Below are positions 35,601 to 41,496 of a DNA stretch of 41,496 bases, one piece after another (within the stretch, counting starts at the first letter, position 1; each line of letters starts with the position of its first letter). Under the pieces are notes generated by a model. The model had not been told where the DNA came from, did not search any database, and saw nothing but the letters and a program-made list of their open reading frames with translations. A program made the position numbers and the translations under genes. Origin of the DNA: Pelargonium nanum (Eukaryota > Streptophyta > Magnoliopsida > Geraniales > Geraniaceae); contig JAYMTF010000274.1 of NCBI GenBank assembly GCA_036897485.1, positions 1 to 41,496 on the forward strand, given 5' to 3'.

Positions 35601-35861
35601 CACTTTCTGGTTCATATTCAGGATTTCAAGCGCCTGTTCGCCATACTTCATGCCTATCTTTAAGCCTTCTGTAAAAGACTCCCAGTGCGACCGCCAATTC
35701 GGCTCCGGCGAGTCGGAGCGGCTGCAGCAGCGGCAGATGGCGGAATCGGGAAATCGAGGAGGAAGGTAAGGATAAGACGGTCTTTTGTGGGAGCTTATAG
35801 GAGAGAAGAATTTGGGGATTGTGAAGGATAGATTGTGAGAGGATATGGTAGCCATGGACAT
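29312..35861 (-). CDS. EX1: EXECUTER1, plastid singlet-oxygen sensor
   Basis: Thylakoid-associated chloroplast protein required for singlet-oxygen retrograde signalling to the nucleus. Exons: 35861-35469, 34577-34461, 34378-34313, 34029-33923, 33334-33253, 32782-32063, 31938-31815, 31676-31507, 29755-29681, 29587-29495 and 29404-29312; 679 residues, against 684 in Arabidopsis. The Ser- and Pro-rich N-terminus ([13 protein letters not shown]) suits a transit peptide. Two UVR-like repeats follow ([18 protein letters not shown] and [18 protein letters not shown]), then [18 protein letters not shown]. Exon 6 holds a long Glu/Asp-rich segment. The C-terminal DUF3506 (SOS) region contains [34 protein letters not shown] sequence and the end [15 protein letters not shown]. 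Trp638 in NPRWVDGEL lines up from the C-terminus with Arabidopsis Trp643, the residue oxidised by singlet oxygen. An upstream in-frame ATG at 35993 would add 44 residues; I prefer 35861 from homology. Intron 8 is enlarged by a hAT element. Confidence 0.96.
29619..29654. repeat. (GA)18 microsatellite in a 93-bp EX1 intron
   Basis: There are 36 bases of uninterrupted GA. On the coding strand this is a CT tract in the middle of the intron between the exons ending 29681 and beginning 29587, where it takes up more than a third of the intron. Confidence 0.97.
30731..31458. mobile_element. Non-autonomous hAT element, 728 bp, in EX1 intron 8
   Basis: The ends are TAGAGCTCGCAA (30731-30742) and, on the opposite strand, TAGAGCTGGCAA (31447-31458), matching at 11 of 12. 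The flanks are CTCAAGCC (30723-30730) and CTCATGCC (31459-31466), an 8-bp target duplication with one change. Eight-base duplications and TAGAGxTGGCAA ends are hAT hallmarks. Subterminal GGGTTCGGGT-type motifs on the left are answered by CCGAACCC motifs on the right. No transposase is encoded. It makes up about 40% of the 1751-bp intron. Confidence 0.88.
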
Positions 35862-37777
35862 GGTGGATGAAGTGTGGAGTGTCTGAGAGAGATAGAGAGA
35901 GCTTGTGTTGTGTGGGTGTGGTTGGATTCCAGAGCAGTGTAGTGGCGTTTGCGTATGTGTGTTGATTTTCAGGCGGATGAGCCTGGGCAACATTCGTAAT
36001 TATTCAACTCAGTTGGGGTCAATTTAATATATGTCTTTTTTATTTCTATTCTTATAAAACAAAACATTGTTTTTAGGATAATTATGATACATACCAAGAT
36101 ATTTACGCATTTTAGTATTTTACTACCTTGATAGTTTTTCATTACATAAATTACCCTTTTGTTTCACGCAATCCAAAACATAAATAATCTAATGTTTTTA
36201 CAGTAATATATGTACATGCTGTAAAACTAAAAGTCTATCCACCTCACAACCCAAAACATAAATAATAAAGAAAAGAGTTCACACGAATACGAGATAGTAC
36301 ATACTGCAAAAGGTAACTACACATCTTCTTGGGGAGAATACACGTCCATCTCACAATCATCGCCCGGAGGGGTGGGATTAAGAACTTCCCACGGGAATAG
36401 ATCTCGGGTACTACCCGGTTGGGGGGGACCAATGATATTATTCCACTCATCGTGTCATAATTGTCTTTCTCTCACGCCTTCTTGGATGGTCCAACGTCTT
36501 AAGCAGAAATGAACTTATACGAGCAACTATTGCCCTTTGTAACCTTCCACTCCAGAGTAATAGAAGGCTAAGTTGGTTTCACAACCCAATGACGGTTTGT
36601 TGTGTCATAACCTTTGAAATCGTACTCTTGAGAGTAAACATAGAAAATGGAAAGAGATTATGGAAGACCCTCAGATCAGGAGCAATTATCTTCATTATTC
36701 ATCTACACTTATGTGCGTGAAAAAACAAAACACATCAACTGATCCGCAACCGCAAGTGCAAGGACATGAAGAGGAGCCCTCAAACCTTCTTCACCATGTC
36801 CGAGAGAATTGATGACATCACTTGGACTTCCCATTTCGCCCGCATAACTAGAACGGCTCTCGGATGATGAAATGTGTCATACAATTGAGAAGAGGATCAA
36901 AGGCTGGATGTGGGATTCATAAAATTCTCAACCAATCAAATCGTGCCACTTCATCAGATGAGTGAAAGTCTTAAATAAGGCCCTCCAATCAATGTGAAAA
37001 AGGTTCAAAATATTTTCACATACACCGTTCAAAGTATACAAGAAACTCTCCCGAATGTTCTTTGAACATTTTTCAACATATTCATACACGCTAAAAAATC
37101 TTTGAATATTCGTTTATATCTTCAAGTTTGTACTGAGATTTTGATTCTCATGTCCGAATCGGTCACTAGTCACACATCCGAGATTTCGCTTAACGATGCG
37201 TTCTTCCTCGCGGACTCTGTAACCAAAACCATCAGACTTTGGACTCTCGAGACCCGAATCCGGACTATGATAAAATTGAAAATTAAGCTCATGTATTAAA
37301 AATTGAAAATTCTTGTACGAAAATAGTTACAAATTAAAAGTACAGAGCTGGATTAAGGTTTTTTAACATTTGGTATAAAAAAAGTTGTGTATCCTTGCAT
37401 ATTTTGTCAAAGTTTAAGGACTCAAAATAATCGGATACCAACAATAAATCCAGACAACCTGCGGGCATTTCAATGACAACATTATCAATAAATAAAAAAC
37501 CAAGGATCAATAACCATTTCAGCAAATGAATGAAACACATAGTCAATCAACAATTCCCAAGTTCTTGAAATGTCCGGACAACTTATTGTGAAATCTAAGA
37601 GAACCCATTATTCAGAAACCTGCAGGACTTAAAGGATCAACAACACCATGCCCTCACATAACACAACACTATCAAAGCCTAAAAAACAGACTTTGAACAA
37701 CAACAAAAGGATCAACAATAGTACTTACACCGAATCGCCAACAGAGAGCAACCATAGTCGCAACGTTTAAGGTATCT
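35862..37777. other. Intergenic region, EX1 / DUF7870 gene
   Basis: The left end is the EX1 promoter and leader, with a CT-rich stretch on the coding strand near 35880-35900. The right end is DUF7870 3' untranslated sequence. The middle (about 36000-37550) has only short meaningless ORFs. The phrase CCAAAACATAAATAAT occurs twice (near 36172 and 36250). I found no transposon ends. Confidence 0.55.
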
Positions 37778-39007
37778 TTAACTCCACCATTGGTGTACAG
37801 CAACTCCCTCATCCATTAGCTTTCCATACAATGCCAAGCACTCCCAATAAGCCCTCTTGCTCTTATTTCTCTTCTCTCCTTCCTGCCATTGGTTCTTGCA
37901 CCTCAAAAACAGTTCATCCACCAGATATATTGTCCCGTTCGCAATCATCTCCTCCGCTACTTCTGCTTCTGCCTTCATTACAACATATTCATCTTCCCTC
38001 ACATTCTTCCTCAACCAATCGGAGATGTCAAGTTCAGAAACCGATGATCCTTCCTTGGATACTGTCTCCAGATTGTATATGTCAAAGTCCTTGTTTTTTG
38101 TCGGGTAACTCTTTTGAAACCATTCCATTACACTATGTTTGTCCTCTGGCACGCCCACGTTAATGAAAACTCGGTTTGGATAGTCCTCGAGCGAATCACC
38201 CAACAAGTCAGGAAGGTATCTGATTTTCTTCAAGAGCGCATCTGAATTTGCAACAGCTTGTCTTGGCGGTTCGAGAAGTGCGTCTTCCAGACCTTTCAGA
38301 ACCTCTTTCTTGGCCTCCAATGCCATCTTGCAAAGCCGCCTTCGCGAGAGCTTCAATGGCTCCTCACTCACGCCCAATTTCTTCAATGCCACCACAGGGA
38401 AATCAAACCGACGAATGTACACAATCTTATAGTTGGACTGTTCTTCGAGAGCATTTGATTGCTCATCACTCATTTGAACCACAACAATGCCACCAATTTT
38501 CACATTGCTATCAACTAGTTTGGTACTGATAGAACCCGAAACAAAAACAAAATCATACCTCTCATCATGCACAGACCTCAGGTGCTCCCAATCATAACCC
38601 ATCACCAAATCAACATCCTTGCCATTCAAGAACTGAGCACTATCTATCGCACCCTCGAAGCCAGAGCTAACAATTAGCCCCTTATGGCCATTCCTGAGCA
38701 GACCCTCATTGACCAAATCTTCAAAAACCAAATCCATGAACTCAAAACTGATCAAATCAGAACCAGCATGCAACTCCGAATCAGAAAAGTAAGAATCCGA
38801 AGAAGGTTCAGTGAAAACGTACCCAATGTACGGCAATGCGAGAATCACCAGAGCCAAAAACACCGACCGGGAGATGACCCGCAGAGTCTCCGGATCGGGA
38901 AGCTTAACGATTAAAAGGTTGTCGGAATTCAAGCCCACGCCACCGGCATTTGGGTGCTTGATCTTGCTCTGGGCCTTGGCTCCGCCGTACCCACGACCAT
39001 TTTCCAT
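37778..39007 (-). CDS. DUF7870-type membrane-anchored protein (methyltransferase-like), intronless
   Basis: Single-exon gene of 409 residues starting MENGRGYGGAKAQSKIK and ending VHQWWS. A hydrophobic segment at about residues 47-65 (VFLALVILALPYIGYVF) after a short positively charged N-terminus suggests a signal anchor with the bulk in the lumen, probably of the secretory pathway. The body contains GLIVSSGFEGAIDS, DLVMGYDWEHLRSV, YDFVFVSGSISTKLV and PNRVFINVGVPEDKHSVMEW. This pattern resembles plant proteins annotated as DUF7870 or S-adenosylmethionine-dependent methyltransferase-like. I do not see a strong canonical SAM-binding loop, so activity is unproven. An in-frame ATG at 39226 would add 73 residues; the extension is basic and unlike homologues, so I treat it as leader. 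A (GA)n tract lies upstream near 39398-39411. Confidence 0.85.
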   Translation of the reverse strand: MENGRGYGGAKAQSKIKHPNAGGVGLNSDNLLIVKLPDPETLRVISRSVFLALVILALPYIGYVFTEPSSDSYFSDSELHAGSDLISFEFMDLVFEDLVNEGLLRNGHKGLIVSSGFEGAIDSAQFLNGKDVDLVMGYDWEHLRSVHDERYDFVFVSGSISTKLVDSNVKIGGIVVVQMSDEQSNALEEQSNYKIVYIRRFDFPVVALKKLGVSEEPLKLSRRRLCKMALEAKKEVLKGLEDALLEPPRQAVANSDALLKKIRYLPDLLGDSLEDYPNRVFINVGVPEDKHSVMEWFQKSYPTKNKDFDIYNLETVSKEGSSVSELDISDWLRKNVREDEYVVMKAEAEVAEEMIANGTIYLVDELFLRCKNQWQEGEKRNKSKRAYWECLALYGKLMDEGVAVHQWWS

Positions 39008-40489
39008 TCCCAAATCACAAAAACGAATCCGATCTGCTACAGTACCTACCAAGACCAGCTCAACTCGCCAATCCGACGAAAACCCAGATACTAAGATTCG
39101 AAAATGGACGAACCCACGAAGAGAAAAACGCGATAAACTTGACGGAAAACGGCGCTTAGCGGGTCGAGAACCTGGCGGCGGTGTGGTTTCCACCCACGAG
39201 GGCCACACGAGTTGTTCGGATTCCATTCCAGAGGAGCAACAATTGGGTCAATCTCTCGACCTCCATGACCTTCTTAACTAAACCCAGAGCAAATCAACGG
39301 TTCAAGGTGTGATTTTGAGACCCATCATCCGAAACCCAACCACTACACACCTGAGACTCCAAGAATAAGAGCTTATAGTTTAGACTTCAGAATTGAGAGA
39401 GAGAGAGAGAGTCGGTGGGGATTGGTTTAAATACAGAGAGAAATTTGGGCACGATTAATTGTTGCATGTCAAATGAGTGATTTTTACGGAATTAAGAGAC
39501 GGTTTTTGCCGTGTAGTAACAGTGGTGCAATTTTTGGAGATCAGTGAAAGTTTTGGAGGAAGAAGAAGAAGACGACACGTTGGGTTCTCTCGCTAAACCG
39601 AAGATAAAGTGATCTGGGTTGGCAAGCTGTTCTACAAAAATTCTTACGAATTATTGGGAATAATTGAACCTGTAATATTTTTTAAGCCTTTTGTTTTTTT
39701 TTTATAAATAAATAAAAAAGCTTTTCAACTATTTGATTTTGATATTATATTTTAGGACATGAAAATGTATGGTGTGTAGATTTTAATTCAAATTGAAGGT
39801 TAAAGTGATTATGAATTGCATTTGATTGTTTATTCTCTTTGAAAAATAATAAGTGTATTGATTTTTGGATTGACATGATGATGGTACTATAATCATAATA
39901 CTGTGATCTTAATGCTCGGGAATTTGTTGGAGGCGATCTACTTCTCTTAGAAAACGTTCACAACAATACTCTTATACACTTTTTAAATACATGCTTTCTA
40001 CTTGATTTTACGTGGTTTTTAGTAGACAATTGCTTGACATCTTACATATATTTTTTATACTAAAAATATAATTGATAGAATGTGTTCGTCACTCTAAACG
40101 ACCGTCGACCGGCGAGCATGTGTTTACGTAACATTTTTGATTTTATAAAACTTGTGTGTTGCCACATTTGTCATGTTCCATATCTAGAGTTCAAGCAAAC
40201 AAATAAACAACCTCAATTTATCAAAAGAAAGAACAGCCTTTTATTACACAATAACAAGGACAGTACAAGTGAAACTACAAGAAAAAAGGAACATATATCA
40301 GTTTATGAAGAAGAACACAAACTAGCAACTCCCAAGATCAGTAGTCCAATGTCCAAAGGCTCCAAAACCAAACAAAAGCAAGAAAAAAAGACAAGAGAGG
40401 CCTCACCAAGACCCTTTATTACTATATATATTAGGTTCCCATATGATCATTAGCTCCAAGTAGCCTAAAACACCAGTCCTCTTTTGTTT
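39008..40489. other. Intergenic region, DUF7870 promoter side / proline-rich peptide 3' side
   Basis: The left part is the DUF7870 leader and promoter, with a short GA repeat. The right part, about 40200-40489, is likely 3' untranslated sequence of the proline-rich peptide gene. The middle is AT-rich with no supported feature. Confidence 0.55.
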
Positions 40490-40759
40490 TCATGGAGTGG
40501 TGACAGGAACGACGTCGGGCGGAGGGAACAAGGAGGGATCACCAATTGGGAGATCTGGAGTTGCTGGGATGTCTGGCAGTGATGGGGTTGGAGTAGGGAA
40601 CTCAGGAGGATATGTTGAGCCAGGGTAATCTGGGAATGGGCAATGGAGAAGCTGACGAGGAGCTGTAGCTGCTTGGGCTGTTATGTCCATGGTTGAATAG
40701 GACACAACCATGAACAAAACTAAGATCAAGAAATGGGAATAAGATTTTGATGATGCCAT
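40490..40759 (-). CDS. Small secreted proline-rich peptide, unrecognised family
   Basis: Intronless ORF of 89 residues. It opens MASSKSYSHFLILVLFMVV, and a signal peptide probably ends after DITAQA near residue 30. The mature part of about 59 residues has 19 prolines, one cysteine (LLHCPFP) and short Pro-Asp/Pro-Thr motifs such as PTPTPSLPDIPATPDLP. A TATA box stands at a suitable distance upstream. A longer frame beginning at 40798 uses TTG, so 40759 is the first ATG. The composition fits an apoplastic or cell-wall peptide, but I do not recognise a named family and infer no function. Confidence 0.7.
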   Translation of the reverse strand: MASSKSYSHFLILVLFMVVSYSTMDITAQAATAPRQLLHCPFPDYPGSTYPPEFPTPTPSLPDIPATPDLPIGDPSLFPPPDVVPVTTP

Positions 40760-40842
40760 GTTTGTTTGAAGCTTTTTGGTGGTATTAGCTGCAGACAAGA
40801 ATGGATGGTTACTTTACTTGGAAGGTAAGTTCTCAATATCAG

Positions 40843-40852
40843 TATTTATATA
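40843..40852 (-). promoter_or_regulatory. TATA box of the proline-rich peptide gene
   Basis: TATATAAATA on the minus strand, about 84 bp before the ATG at 40759. Transcription would be expected to start about 30 bp downstream, leaving a leader of roughly 55 nt. Confidence 0.7.
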
Positions 40853-41369
40853 CAATGTTTAGAGTTAATGTTATATTGTAGAGAGTAGATATAGATAAAA
40901 GTGCTGTCCTGTTTAGCCTCTGGGTTTGGTGAGTCATGCTAGCTTTAGATTGGTTGACAATTGATAGATAAGGTTACTAGTTACTACCGGTAGCATTTCG
41001 ATTATAATTTTTGTTCAAAAAAATTAAGAGTGAAAACACGAATGCGGTTCTTATATTTGTCAAATATTTTGGGTGGAGTCATGTTAAATGTGTTGGATCA
41101 TGTTGTGTTTTGTGTTCATAAACGTGTTATGTTTGTGTGGAGGCGTGCAACACGAATATTAAACGTGTCATGTTCGTGTAGTCTTCAGTGTGACAAGAAC
41201 ATGACACGCATGCACGGCTTGTCGGCTCTATTGATCATATAAGGAGTGTCAAAACCTGGTGTGAACTGGTTAACTGGAGTTTGAATAATGAGTTTGTGTA
41301 ATAGGTGTCACTGAAACTATGGAACAGTGAAAATTCTTCACATTTAATTCAAAGCCATGACTGTGGTTA
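40853..41369. other. Upstream flank of the proline-rich peptide gene
   Basis: It contains a patch at about 41080-41220 rich in GTGTT/CGTGT motifs and ending TTGTCGGCTCTA, reminiscent of a hAT-like end. No matching left end or target duplication was found. No gene is supported. Confidence 0.4.
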
Positions 41370-41496
41370 TCAATCTTTTCTGGGTTTTTTTACATTAATG
41401 GTCATTGTCACTCCCTCATCAACCAAATCTTCAAAAACCAAATCCATGAACTCAAAACTGATCAAATCAGAACCAGCATGCAACTCCGAATCAGAT
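41370..41496 (-). pseudogene. Partial copy of the DUF7870 gene, cut by the window edge
   Basis: Positions 41413-41495 match 38703-38785 of the intact gene at 81 of 83 bases. Read in the same frame it gives SELHAGSDLISFEFMDLVFE, then DLVDEG. Towards its 3' side the similarity stops abruptly and the frame meets TGA at 41370-41372, about 14 codons later. It therefore lacks the C-terminal two-thirds of the protein. The 5' part lies outside the window, so it could be a truncated gene, an exon of a rearranged gene or an isolated fragment. Confidence 0.7.

Noticed and set aside
35862..35993. Upstream in-frame ATG of EX1
   Set aside because: It would put 44 His/Pro/Thr-rich residues before the transit peptide; EX1 of Arabidopsis starts at the equivalent of 35861.
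36241..36470. G/C-richer block between EX1 and the DUF7870 gene, considered as a transposon remnant
   Set aside because: No terminal repeats, target duplication or coding similarity could be seen by eye.
39008..39226. 73-residue N-terminal extension of the DUF7870 protein
   Set aside because: In frame but basic, without similarity to the family start, and placed before a clear MENGRG start and signal anchor.
41080..41235. GTGTT/CGTGT-rich patch ending TTGTCGGCTCTA, possible hAT element
   Set aside because: Only one end looks like a hAT terminus; no left end or 8-bp duplication could be found.

Overview
This is plant nuclear DNA, almost certainly from a eudicot. The genes are intron-rich with AT-rich introns, canonical plant splice sites, small MITE-type transposons and dinucleotide microsatellites. 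Every recognisable gene belongs to a plant family. I find no prokaryotic, organellar or viral segment, and no tRNA, rRNA or CRISPR array. I could not name the species.

Layout from left to right: (1) 1-5483 (+), the 3' two-thirds of a DRP3-type dynamin gene for mitochondrial and peroxisomal fission. (2) 6607-11706 (-) and 13011-16918 (-), two tandem TIFY-CCT-GATA transcription factor genes of the ZIM/ZML type; the first carries a one-base reading-frame break in a homopolymer. (3) 18006-19276 (+), a two-exon Costars gene, head-to-head with the second GATA gene. (4) 19849-24496 (-), a five-KH-domain RNA-binding protein gene, also with a one-base frame break in a GC-rich stretch. (5) 26491-27819 (+), nicotinamidase (NIC1), head-to-head with the KH gene across about 2 kb holding two MITE-like insertions. 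(6) 29312-35861 (-), EXECUTER1, the plastid singlet-oxygen sensor, with a hAT-type element in its eighth intron. (7) 37778-39007 (-), an intronless DUF7870-type membrane-anchored protein gene. (8) 40490-40759 (-), a small secreted proline-rich peptide gene with a clear TATA box. (9) 41370-41496 (-), a fragment nearly identical to part of gene 7, cut by the window edge.

These genes do not form a pathway; they are neighbours by ancestry. From memory of the Arabidopsis map, EX1, Costars and DRP3A are consecutive loci on chromosome 4, while NIC1 and a homologous KH gene sit close together on chromosome 2. The window therefore looks like an unreduced ancestral order that was split between two duplicated segments in Arabidopsis.

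I found no undescribed biological system. The points most worth a second look are the two frame breaks (probably consensus errors), a GC-AG intron in DRP3, three small transposons with informative ends, an in-frame 63-bp duplication in the KH gene, a duplicated splice acceptor in the first GATA gene, and the extra DUF7870 fragment at the right edge.
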